A stretch of 64,000 bases of DNA, taken from Bacteroidota bacterium (GTDB taxonomy: Bacteria > Bacteroidota > Bacteroidia > Chitinophagales > Chitinophagaceae). Positions 55,102 to 62,661 of this stretch are shown one piece after another. Both the position numbers and the translations under genes were made by a program. The stretch is taken from the NCBI GenBank assembly GCA_030706605.1, contig JAUZOE010000002.1:124001-188000 (forward strand). Direction: 5' to 3'. The notes under the pieces are model-generated. The model made no database searches. It was not told the origin of the DNA and saw only the letters and a program-made list of their open reading frames with translations. How positions within the stretch are numbered: the stretch's first letter is position 1; every line of letters begins with the position of its first letter.

Positions 55102-56283
55102 ATGAGCTTTAAACTTCCCAAATTTCTGTCTGAGATAATTGATAATTTTACGATTGAAAAAGTTTTGGCTTGGTTGAAAGAAATGGTAAAATTTTATTTA
55201 CTCCCAAAAAGTTTTTTTAAGACTTTTTACCAGAACAGTTTCAAAGAGCAATTAAACCAAATAATATTTTACACTATATTTCAGGTGATTGTCGTTTGGC
55301 TGCTATTCACCGAATTCAGTGGTCAAGATGCTTTTAGAATTGTTCTGGTAGTGGCAATAACAAGCATACCATTTTCAATTGCAAACTTGTTAAGCTTTTA
55401 TTTGGTAAGCAAATCTAAATTTAATACATGGAAAATAATTTCATGTATTTATCTAATCTGGCTTCTACTCACTACTCCAAGTGTATTTTTTTTAAGTATA
55501 TACCTTTCGTCAGAAAATTATTTGTTTTATACTATTAGTAACGTCGTGAATGCGACAGCTTTTTTTTATTCCCTGTTTTTGATCTGGCATGTTTTTTTTG
55601 ATCGTGGATTGAAAATTATTTTAGGCTATGTTTTAAACATTATCATTTTGAATTTCTCATTTCTATTATTTTCTATTTTATTTTTTGATTCTTATTCAAA
55701 AATCAAAACTTCAGATCCTATAGTTGAAGAATTGACCGAAAACTCAAGCGAACTAAAAGGTCTTCCGGGTATCCCAACTACTTTTATTGAGGAGACAAAT
55801 TTAACTTCCCACATGAGTACCAAGATGATTACTTTAATTAGTAATGATTCAATTCTATACCAAAATCTAAATAATATTGAGGTTTATAAAGAGATGGTTA
55901 AAGACAATAAACAATATTTAGACAGTGTTATCCCGCTAAGTCATTTCAGAAGGAATAAGGTGATCTTAAAAGAGTTCTTAAAATACAACAATAACTTAGA
56001 AAATTTTTTTTCTAACCCGGCTTGTGATACATGCCTGATCAAGCATATCGTATATTACAATCCAAATGACAGTTCAAATGTGATCGATGAAAAAGAATAT
56101 GTGATCGATAAATCCTATACCCAACCATTAAAGGATTTTCAGAAAAAAATAAAAGATTTATCTGAATTGTACAATATTGCAAACTATCCTGGTACAATAA
56201 CTTCATTTCTTCTTGAGCCCTCGATATTGTTGGCTAAAATAATCGGTTTAAAAAGTGATGTAAGAATAACCTTTGGTTTTTAA
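55102..56283 (+). CDS. AT-rich multi-pass membrane protein, unknown
   Basis: 393 aa, not recognised. A helical N-terminus (FLSEIIDNFTIEKVLAWLKE) is followed by about five hydrophobic segments (about residues 55-210: IIFYTIFQVIVVWLLF, IVLVVAITSIPFSIANLLSF, IISCIYLIWLLLTTP), then a long charged, soluble-looking C-terminal half with a CDTC pair (NPACDTCLIKHIVYY) near residue 310. The layout recalls Yip1-like membrane proteins, which is weak. Base composition is clearly more AT-rich than its neighbours and codon use differs, suggesting recent arrival. It lies beside the tandem repeats and the dispersed repeat copy, in an accessory-looking stretch. Confidence 0.7.
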   Translation: MSFKLPKFLSEIIDNFTIEKVLAWLKEMVKFYLLPKSFFKTFYQNSFKEQLNQIIFYTIFQVIVVWLLFTEFSGQDAFRIVLVVAITSIPFSIANLLSFYLVSKSKFNTWKIISCIYLIWLLLTTPSVFFLSIYLSSENYLFYTISNVVNATAFFYSLFLIWHVFFDRGLKIILGYVLNIIILNFSFLLFSILFFDSYSKIKTSDPIVEELTENSSELKGLPGIPTTFIEETNLTSHMSTKMITLISNDSILYQNLNNIEVYKEMVKDNKQYLDSVIPLSHFRRNKVILKEFLKYNNNLENFFSNPACDTCLIKHIVYYNPNDSSNVIDEKEYVIDKSYTQPLKDFQKKIKDLSELYNIANYPGTITSFLLEPSILLAKIIGLKSDVRITFGF

Positions 56284-56305
56284 CCCGAAAGGCGCGGATA
56301 TCAGG

Positions 56306-56388
56306 ATTTCAGCCTCCGTGTGTTCCCTATCTTTCGCAATCCCAAATGTCGTTTATTAGGTTGGAAGCATGAACACCTGTAAGGGATA
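56306..56388. repeat. Dispersed repeat, copy 1
   Basis: About 83 bp: TTTCAGCCTCCGTGTGTTCC, CTATCTTTCGCAATCCC, then TTATTAGGTTGGAAGCAT and GAACACCTGTAAGGGATAA. It shares an ordered set of blocks with copies at 57481-57605 and 59048-59117. The GTGTTC and GAACAC parts are inverted and could pair. It lies between two convergent genes. Confidence 0.7.
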
Positions 56389-56437
56389 ACGTTCTTCATT
56401 TTTTTATTGTAAGAGAATAAATTCAAAGGATTTTTAA

Positions 56438-57358
56438 TCAGAAACCCCAGCTTTTCATCACCTCCAAATCTTCCTTCGAGCAATCAAGCGGCGATATTCC
56501 CTGGTAAGATTCCTGCTCGATAATAAATTCTGTGGTGCCGCCTTTTTGCCTGAAGACATCAACAATTTCTTTTACCGGTAAAATGCCTTTGCCTAAAACA
56601 GTGCTTTCATAATTATCATCCATTTCGCCTTTGTCTTTAGATTTGATTTCATCTTTGACATGCATGCTGGCAAATCTTCCCGGATGTTTTTTTACGATTT
56701 CCAAAGCCCTTCCGCCTGCGCCGTACATATTGCCGATATCTATTTGTTGCAACACCAGGTCAGGATCGGTTTTGTCCAAAATAATATCATAAATCAGCTT
56801 GCCATTCAAAGAATATTTAAATTCAAAATCGTGGTTATGATAACCAAATTTTAATCCTGATTTTTTACACAATTCACCTGATTTATTGAACACATCCAAA
56901 AACGCCAGCAGGTCATCATAATTTTGACGAAGGCTCTCATCAAGCCACGGACTGATTACATACATCTCTCCTACTATCGCTGCGTCTTCAACGGTTTGCT
57001 TCCACACATCTGTAAAATCTTTGGTGGTAGCATTCCAGTCTTTGGCCGACATAACAGTATGGCCGCTCGGCATATAAAGGCCAAGATCGTCCAATACCTT
57101 TTTGAAATCTGCAGCAGAATAGCCATAAAATTTTCTGTCAATATAGTTGGCATGTTCTACATTCTTGTAGCCCATTGCAGCCAATTGTTTCAGCGTACCC
57201 AGCGGATCGGTTTTCATATCATCACGTACCGAATATAATTGTATACCCAATATATGGTCTGTAGCTTTTTTACGGGCAAAAATTGAGTCGGGCAATAACA
57301 TAGTTCCTGCAAGAGCGATGGAACTGTTGACGAGAAATTTTCTCCTGGTTAGTTTCAT
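56438..57358 (-). CDS. Sugar phosphate isomerase/epimerase-type TIM-barrel protein, exported
   Basis: 307 aa from ATG 57358, where a Tat-like signal TRRKFLVNSSIALAGTML begins; frames that reach 57469 have an unrelated N-terminus. AP-endonuclease-2-like barrel: HILGIQLYSVRDDM, AAMGYKNVEHANYID, VISPWLDESL, FGYHNHDFEF (metal His/Asp), VLQQIDIGNMYGAGG and SMHVKDEIKSKDKGEMDD, FIIEQESYQG. It is a periplasmic sugar isomerase/epimerase or dehydratase with a divalent metal. Together with the epimerase at 41997 and the DUF1080 protein it adds to the sugar-processing gene set of the window. Substrate unknown. Confidence 0.87.
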   Translation of the reverse strand: MKLTRRKFLVNSSIALAGTMLLPDSIFARKKATDHILGIQLYSVRDDMKTDPLGTLKQLAAMGYKNVEHANYIDRKFYGYSAADFKKVLDDLGLYMPSGHTVMSAKDWNATTKDFTDVWKQTVEDAAIVGEMYVISPWLDESLRQNYDDLLAFLDVFNKSGELCKKSGLKFGYHNHDFEFKYSLNGKLIYDIILDKTDPDLVLQQIDIGNMYGAGGRALEIVKKHPGRFASMHVKDEIKSKDKGEMDDNYESTVLGKGILPVKEIVDVFRQKGGTTEFIIEQESYQGISPLDCSKEDLEVMKSWGF

Positions 57359-57480
57359 GGTTAGTTGATTTTGTGATGATAGATTAAGAAGATGATTTGC
57401 GAAAAAACAAAGCGTTAAAGAAGCACCGCTAAATTTTCTACCAATAAATTTAAAGAAGTTTCTTAACAACTCACTATAGA

Positions 57481-57605
57481 ATTTTCAGCCTCCTCTGGGT
57501 GTTCCCTTTCTTTCGCAAGCCATATCATCCACTCGTGCGAGACAGGGGCGTTACAGACCTTATCGTTTAATAGGTTGGAAGCAGGAGAACACATGCAAGG
57601 GGTAA
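57481..57605. repeat. Dispersed repeat, copy 2 (longest)
   Basis: About 125 bp: TTTTCAGCCTCCTCTGGGTG, TTCCCTTTCTTTCGCAAGCC, then TTTAATAGGTTGGAAGCAGG and AGAACACATGCAAGGGGTAA. An extra 35-bp insert (CCACTCGTGCGAGACAGGGG, GCGTTACAGACC) separates the two halves relative to copy 1. It lies between the start regions of two divergent genes. Confidence 0.72.
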
Positions 57606-57674
57606 ATTCACCTTACGACAATAAAGAATTACAATATTTTGACAATTGGTTCGTTATAAAAAAAAACCGATGTT

Positions 57675-58319
57675 ATGATAGTTCCTAATATGTCATTACC
57701 CGAAATCAGGAAATCAGTATTCGAAGATTTTGCCTGCGAGATAAAAAATAAGTTACAGTCCATTAAAGTTACCCACCAAAGTAAATGGATAAGAAACGGA
57801 AGAAAGGATTTTGTAGAAACAATTCCCGTTACTGTCAAAAGCAAAAATAACTGGCGCATAACGGTTGCCTGCAATAATAAAGGTGTAACTGCCAATCCTT
57901 ATCTTATTTCGTATAACAACATTGGCATCACCGCTTCTCATGTTCCTTTAGATCTTGTTTCTATGCCGTTGATGCATTTTAACACCCATTTTTTTAAACG
58001 CTACAGGGAGCGGGCAATGATTGCTATTGAAAGGCCCCAGGATCTTATAAAATATTTTTTCAGAAAGAACGTCGTTCTTTTACCTTGCTATTTCCCCCGC
58101 AAGGATGGCACTCAGCAGCTCTTTACTCCTTTGGCGGGAGGTCTGGGGCTGGGCAATTATTATGAGGAATCTAATATATGCGAATTCAAAACATTTGTGG
58201 ATAACAGCTTGTTGGGGGAAAACCAGAAAGAGGATATCCGTAATATATGGATGGAGACTCTTAATGATATGATGACTGAGATAAACAGACGTCTCAATAA
58301 GAAGCAAGGCCGCCGATAG
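57675..58319 (+). CDS. Hypothetical protein (214 aa)
   Basis: 214 aa, not recognised. No signal peptide or membrane segment; it looks soluble and basic. Visible stretches are EIKNKLQSIKVTHQSKWIRN, PVTVKSKNNWRITVACNNKG, HFFKRYRERAMIAIERPQDL, KYFFRKNVVLLPCYFPRKDG and a C-terminal helix MTEINRRLNKKQGRR. There is no recognisable active site. It lies between a dispersed repeat copy and the MmcQ gene, in a region of small and fragmentary genes, so it may be accessory. The ATG at 57675 is taken, with a later Met at residue 6 as an option. Confidence 0.65.
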   Translation: MIVPNMSLPEIRKSVFEDFACEIKNKLQSIKVTHQSKWIRNGRKDFVETIPVTVKSKNNWRITVACNNKGVTANPYLISYNNIGITASHVPLDLVSMPLMHFNTHFFKRYRERAMIAIERPQDLIKYFFRKNVVLLPCYFPRKDGTQQLFTPLAGGLGLGNYYEESNICEFKTFVDNSLLGENQKEDIRNIWMETLNDMMTEINRRLNKKQGRR

Positions 58320-58450
58320 CCCGGAAATTTCAGGCGCAATAGCACAAGTAACACCCAACCGCAGATTTCTATGTCTGGCCTGCCTGGCCAAGTTTCTGAC
58401 CAATGCCCCACTCCACTATTGGCCTTTAGGTTTGTATTATATGGTTTATA

Positions 58451-58777
58451 TCACTCCTTCTTTTTCTGCAGTATATCATTATAAGCCGACAAAAGAGCCT
58501 CCTGCACAAATTCTTTTGCTACTTTGTTCAACTCAAATGTTGTAGCCCCTTTTTCGCCCCACTTGTTTGGAACCGGGTAAATGTTTACCGGATCCATTTT
58601 ACAAAAGATCACCTGCTCTTCAGGAGCCAGGAATATGTTTGCGGTATTGTTCGCGGATAAGTAAGTCGCAAACATTCGTTTACCAATTATGTTAAACCCA
58701 ATTCTATCGAAATGAGGTTTTTGCCCAGTCCCGGGAAATGAAAGGGCCATTTCTGCAAATGCTTCGCTGGGTATCAT
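58451..58777 (-). CDS. MmcQ/YjbR-family protein
   Basis: 108 aa. It shows the MmcQ/YjbR pattern: AFAEMALSFPGTGQKPHFDR, GFNIIGKRMFATYLS, LAPEEQVIFCKMDPVN and YPVPNKWGEKGATTFELNKV. The fold is CyaY-like and the proteins are often called DNA-binding, though evidence is thin. The start ATG 58777 gives a family-typical N-terminus. A longer overlapping frame upstream (58704-59072) is a fragment of another gene and not its extension. Confidence 0.82.
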   Translation of the reverse strand: MIPSEAFAEMALSFPGTGQKPHFDRIGFNIIGKRMFATYLSANNTANIFLAPEEQVIFCKMDPVNIYPVPNKWGEKGATTFELNKVAKEFVQEALLSAYNDILQKKKE

Positions 58778-58932
58778 TTGTTTGTTTAAAATTGCGGCAA
58801 CCCACTATGTGTTTGCGCCGTGGTGGAACCAGAAAAATAATAAACCTAATATAATACAAAAGATCAATAGAGTTTCTTAGTGGAGCATTTGGCCGCTGGT
58901 TTTTATTACAAAATCCCAACTCCTGCAAAATT

Positions 58933-59029
58933 ACTTTCATTTCTTTCGCCCTAAAGTTTTGATGAAACTCCAAGCCTCCGTTTTGATCACTTCGTCTGGT
59001 TTTCAATAACCGGTTATCTGCATAGATTT
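58933..59029 (-). pseudogene. Gene fragment duplicated from a glycosidase 3' end
   Basis: 97 bp that match 59930-60026 with about five differences, covering the last codons of the glycosidase (IYADNRLLKT, then RSDQNGGLEFHQNFRAKE). The fragment reads in the same frame (KKIPTAAEIYADNRLLKT) but runs on past the true end as MKVILQELGFCNK. No 5' part of the gene is present; the upstream side starts at dispersed repeat copy 3. So it is a stranded 3' end of a second, related gene. Confidence 0.75.
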
Positions 59030-59047
59030 CAGCAGCTGTAGGTATTT

Positions 59048-59117
59048 TCTTTCTTTCGCAAGCCCATATCAAGACAGTTAATCAGGTTGGAAGCCGGGGA
59101 ACACCTGCAAGGGGTAA
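59048..59117. repeat. Dispersed repeat, copy 3
   Basis: About 70 bp: CTTTCTTTCGCAAGCCCATA, then TTAATCAGGTTGGAAGCCGG and GGAACACCTGCAAGGGGTAA. It lacks the TTTCAGCC start present in copies 1 and 2, which is replaced by the glycosidase gene fragment. Confidence 0.7.
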
Positions 59118-59162
59118 GATGAGGATTTGCAGGTAAGCCCCAGCGTAGCGGAAGTTGCTTTC

Positions 59163-59550
59163 TTAAGCACTGTTTTTGACAACATGACTATTAAGCCATT
59201 GAATGATTCCTTCAAGTTGAGTTTGGCCGGAAGCAATGCTTATTACGAATGCATATTTTTCTTCCTGGCTTGCGATAATATCGAAGCCATTCATTATCAA
59301 TTAATAAAATTCTCATAAGCACATAACCTGTCCTTTTATTACCATCGATGAAAGGATGGTTAATTAGAATACTTTCAATTAAAGAAGCAGCTTTATGAAG
59401 CGGTGTTGGGTGAAGGTCTTTATCATCAAAAGTTTGAAACGGTCTTGCTAAGGCTGATTCTAATGCCGGCAAGTCTCTAATTCCATGAGAACCTCCAAAT
59501 GTATCTATAAGTGTTTTATGAATTTCTTTAACTTCCTGTATTAAGATCAT
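59163..59550 (-). pseudogene. doc: Doc/Fic-type toxin, frameshifted by a duplicated AATG
   Basis: The frame starts at ATG 59550, overlapping the antitoxin stop in ATGA. The protein is a death-on-curing toxin: IHKTLIDTFGGSHGIRDLPA, SALARPFQTF and the Fic motif HPFIDGNKRTGYVLM near residue 66. After ILLIDNE the frame runs to an early stop (59212). In the next frame the usual Doc C-terminus continues: NGFDIIASQEEKYAFVIS, IASGQTQLEGIIQWLN to 59163. Removing one AATG of the AATGAATG tandem (59288-59295) restores it. Doc AMPylates or phosphorylates EF-Tu to stop growth. The catalytic motif is intact, so the truncated form may keep partial activity. Confidence 0.85.
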
Positions 59551-59831
59551 TGAGCAAGTTTGGCTAATAATTCTTTGTCTTCGGACAAGATTTTGTTTAG
59601 CGAAGCGGTAAAAGGAGTCCTAACTTCCTTGTTTGTATCTAATTCTTTAAGAAAGACAAGAAGTTCACCCAAAGCTTTATCTGAAAAGTGGTCCAGAACT
59701 TTGCTAATTTCATCTTTAATTTCTTCCTTGGACATTGTTGCAAAATTGATAATCGAATTTACAGCTTTTTTGGAATTAAAGGCTCCAATACTAATACAGC
59801 CACTACCATCAGTTTTTCTATGAATCTCCAT
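59547..59831 (-). CDS. Antitoxin of the Doc-type module
   Basis: 94 aa from ATG 59831; a shorter form starts at Met33 (59735, MSKEEIKDEI). The helical half IKDEISKVLDHFSDKALGEL, VFLKELDTNKEV and the acidic LNKILSEDKELLAKL tail look like an antitoxin that could wrap its toxin; the N-terminal 30 residues look less typical. The stop overlaps the toxin start in ATGA, the classic layout of a toxin-antitoxin operon. No DNA-binding motif is clear by eye. The antitoxin itself is intact, whereas the toxin is frameshifted. Confidence 0.75.
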   Translation of the reverse strand: MEIHRKTDGSGCISIGAFNSKKAVNSIINFATMSKEEIKDEISKVLDHFSDKALGELLVFLKELDTNKEVRTPFTASLNKILSEDKELLAKLAQ

Positions 59832-59913
59832 TCCTTTTCAAATATAAATCAATTTAGAAAGGATTCTAAGTAAAGCCTTACAATTATTGGGGAGCGTTTA
59901 TTGAAAAATTTCC

Positions 59914-62424
59914 TTACTGTTTCTCCATCACTTTTATTTCTTTTGCCCTAAAGTTTTGATGAAACTCCAAGCCTCCGTTTTGATCACTTCGTATGGTTTT
60001 CAATAACCTGTTATCAGCATAGATTGCATAAGCGCTGCCGGGTACCAGGTGGTTAATAGTGTAGGTTAACTGGCCGGATGCATCTTTTGCAATTTGGTCC
60101 CAAATTAATTCTTTGCTGTTACATTCAATAACATTGAGATCCAAGTGTCGTGTGTTACCTACTTTGGCTTTTATGGAAAAAGCAGGGTTGTCTTTATTAA
60201 AATACAATACCGTATTACCAGTAGAGAAAAAACCAAAATCGCCTGTTGAGCTTACCCTAAATTGATCGTTGGAGATGGTGTAGTGTTTAGTATCGAGGCC
60301 AATTATTAAACGCTGCCCCCTGAAATTATAATTCAACCTGGAACCGGAGATTTCCTTTGTAATATGAGGATTCAGATAGAACCGGTTATACAATGGATTG
60401 AAACCGTAAATAGCCTGGTACAATCCAACAACTGCAAGGCTGTTCCCCGAAAGTATATCATCGCCCTGGCCATCCTGCTTTTTACGGGAATACCGTTGAA
60501 ATGCCAAACCATCAAGGCTATCCTGCCGCAGGATATTTTTTACATAATGTAACGCAAGTTCTGGTTTGTAAGAAGCGTAAGCTTCTACGGCCACACTGCC
60601 CCACGATAAAAAGATGTCGCCATTTTCATAATAGGGAAATGGGAACTGGTATTCTTTACCCTCATCTGGTTTATAAGGAAACATGCTGATAGGCCAGAAA
60701 AACAAATTTTCCTTATGCATCTCCGTTTCTACCTGGTCAAGGATTGAATTGCGGCGCGTAGTGTCATCACAGATGCCGTAAGCAATTGCCATAAAATTTA
60801 CCGGGGTAACTAGGTTGTTGCCATGCATGGAATGATCCTTATCTCTCCAGTAATCATAATAGCCTTTCTCTTCATCCCAAAAACCACCGTTTTGAGTGCT
60901 TTTGTTGAAACTGGTTTTAAGTTTCGCTGCATAATCAGCATAGTAAGAGGCTTTTTGTGTGTTGCCCAACTGCTGCTCAATACCTGACCACAACTTTAAT
61001 GCATGGTACAACTTGGCATTTACAAATGCATTTTCAAAAGAGGCCCAGATGATGTCTATCCAGTCGCTGCTTCGTTTTTCAGTATGGTTGTCATTCATCA
61101 TCTCAACGAGGTGGTTGCCGTTAGAATCTCTTTTCAACAGGAATTCCAACGCTTTTTCGCAAGCCGATTGTTGTTTTTTAACCCATGCTTTATCACCGGT
61201 CTGGTCGTACAGTTCTGATACATTGGTAACAAAATCAGGATTGGAGTCCATCAGGTAACCCCATTGTGCTTCATAAAAACCTTTATCAGTAAATTGTCCC
61301 GGCATCGCATCTTCATTGGTATAAGCCCATCGCGGCCATACGCGACCGTTATGTTTAATGGCATTGTCGCGATAAAAATCCAGGCATTGTTTGTAGCCAT
61401 TCAAATAATAAGGATCATTAATGCCGAGACCCAGTTGTGCAATGTATTGCTCATGCAGGCATATAGGGCCATAAGGCGTATGCCAGCTATTACCACCAAA
61501 GTGTTTGGCATCTATCACTCCCATGCGGGCAATCGTATTTAAAACAGCCGTTACCTGTTTGCCATTAACGCCTTTAAATTCTCCACGGCCATATTTCTTT
61601 GCATAATCGAAAAAAGAAAAATGGATGCTTTGCGATGTTGTTCCGGCTATTACTTTGAAGGGAGACCATACATCTGTCTTCTTCCGGATGAAACGGCGAC
61701 GATGGGTTCCGGAATCATAACGGGGTATCATTTCTTTTTGTGAAACTGCTATACTATAAGCCAGTTTATCATCATCGGTTCGCGTATATTTCATAGCCAC
61801 CTGCTTACCCGGAGTCTCTACCGAAATGTTGAGCCCGTTATTGGTCTTACTGTTCCAGAAAGCAGCCTCATTGGTATGATCGCCGTACGTACAAAGTTTT
61901 TCATTAAACAAATAAAACCAGGCGATGCCGCCAAATCCCTGGAAGGCACCCTCCCAGGTGTTGATATCATTAAATTCAATAGCGGGAAAAGAAACAGATT
62001 CCGCCTCAAATGCTTTGGGGCAGTTTCTTGTTATTGTAAATTTTATTCCCGTATCGCTTACCTGGAATTTCCAGCTTTCATGTATGAGGCTTTCCCCATT
62101 CCCATAACTGATATCTTTTATGTTCACCGCATTACGTGTAACCGTAACCGTAGGAGAAGCAGTAAGGTGCAAAGTAGAAAATGTATTCCCGGTGGTTTTT
62201 ATTTCAGAGTACATTCCTGCAGGGCCGTCAATCACTTTTTGCGCGTTCACTTCCATATCGGAGATTTGGCATTGATGATCATAGTTCAGCACCAATTTTA
62301 TTTTATTGTTGCTGAAGGTAACGGTATGAAGTTGCGGATCGTTTTTTACCGATACAGATTGTGCATGACAGCAATTGAATGACAAAACAAAAACGGCAAT
62401 CGAAAGAAGTATTTTATGAATCAT
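59914..62424 (-). CDS. Secreted six-hairpin (alpha/alpha)6 glycosidase
   Basis: 836 aa from ATG 62424, the first Met that gives a signal peptide (KILLSIAVFVLSFNCCHAQ); frames to 62586 add an unrelated lead. An N-terminal beta domain (about residues 25-300) is followed by a helical toroid (about 320-690): WHTPYGPICLHEQYIAQLGL, GRVWPRWAYTNEDAMPGQ, SDWIDIIWASFENAF, GFWDEEKGYYDYWRD, FPYYENGDIFLSWGSVAVEA. Trp and Glu/Asp residues line the toroid. A C-terminal beta part ends with IYADNRLLKT and FHQNFRAKE. The fold is shared by GH63/GH78/GH37/MGH1-like enzymes, so the family cannot be fixed. A likely periplasmic exo-glycosidase. Its 3' end recurs as a fragment at 58933. Confidence 0.82.
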   Translation of the reverse strand: MIHKILLSIAVFVLSFNCCHAQSVSVKNDPQLHTVTFSNNKIKLVLNYDHQCQISDMEVNAQKVIDGPAGMYSEIKTTGNTFSTLHLTASPTVTVTRNAVNIKDISYGNGESLIHESWKFQVSDTGIKFTITRNCPKAFEAESVSFPAIEFNDINTWEGAFQGFGGIAWFYLFNEKLCTYGDHTNEAAFWNSKTNNGLNISVETPGKQVAMKYTRTDDDKLAYSIAVSQKEMIPRYDSGTHRRRFIRKKTDVWSPFKVIAGTTSQSIHFSFFDYAKKYGRGEFKGVNGKQVTAVLNTIARMGVIDAKHFGGNSWHTPYGPICLHEQYIAQLGLGINDPYYLNGYKQCLDFYRDNAIKHNGRVWPRWAYTNEDAMPGQFTDKGFYEAQWGYLMDSNPDFVTNVSELYDQTGDKAWVKKQQSACEKALEFLLKRDSNGNHLVEMMNDNHTEKRSSDWIDIIWASFENAFVNAKLYHALKLWSGIEQQLGNTQKASYYADYAAKLKTSFNKSTQNGGFWDEEKGYYDYWRDKDHSMHGNNLVTPVNFMAIAYGICDDTTRRNSILDQVETEMHKENLFFWPISMFPYKPDEGKEYQFPFPYYENGDIFLSWGSVAVEAYASYKPELALHYVKNILRQDSLDGLAFQRYSRKKQDGQGDDILSGNSLAVVGLYQAIYGFNPLYNRFYLNPHITKEISGSRLNYNFRGQRLIIGLDTKHYTISNDQFRVSSTGDFGFFSTGNTVLYFNKDNPAFSIKAKVGNTRHLDLNVIECNSKELIWDQIAKDASGQLTYTINHLVPGSAYAIYADNRLLKTIRSDQNGGLEFHQNFRAKEIKVMEKQ

Positions 62425-62460
62425 ATCATTAATTAAAAGTGCGGTTTCAAAATGTTGCTT

Positions 62461-62468
62461 CAAAAGTA
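62461..62468 (-). promoter_or_regulatory. -7 box of the glycosidase gene
   Basis: On the minus strand TACTTTTG matches TAnnTTTG exactly, about 37 bases before ATG 62424. No TTTG is at the exact -33 distance. It supports the chosen start over 62586. Confidence 0.5.
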
Positions 62469-62623
62469 AGAGATAAAGCGTGTAATTGAATGATTGTTTA
62501 GTTACTTGCCTGTTTGATATTTCTGGAAGTACCCTGCTATGTTTGGTTAGTGCCTGGTAGCCGGATCTGAATGCTCGTGGTTGCAAAATAGGGTTGCTTA
62601 GCTAATATTTCCGAAAAAACATT

Positions 62624-62654
62624 TTTGTGGGTATCGATCTCCGCTACATCTTTG
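62624..62654 (+). promoter_or_regulatory. EamA gene promoter (TTTG-N19-CATCTTTG)
   Basis: TTTG at 62624-62627 and CATCTTTG at 62647-62654 are spaced by exactly 19 bases, one mismatch to the Bacteroidota consensus. The start codon follows seven bases after the -7 box, so the mRNA would have almost no leader. Confidence 0.65.
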
Positions 62655-62661
62655 CACGCTC

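Noticed and set aside
58704-59072. 122-codon frame overlapping the MmcQ gene start
   Set aside because: Only the glycosidase-like part is meaningful; the rest runs through spacer and against the MmcQ gene.
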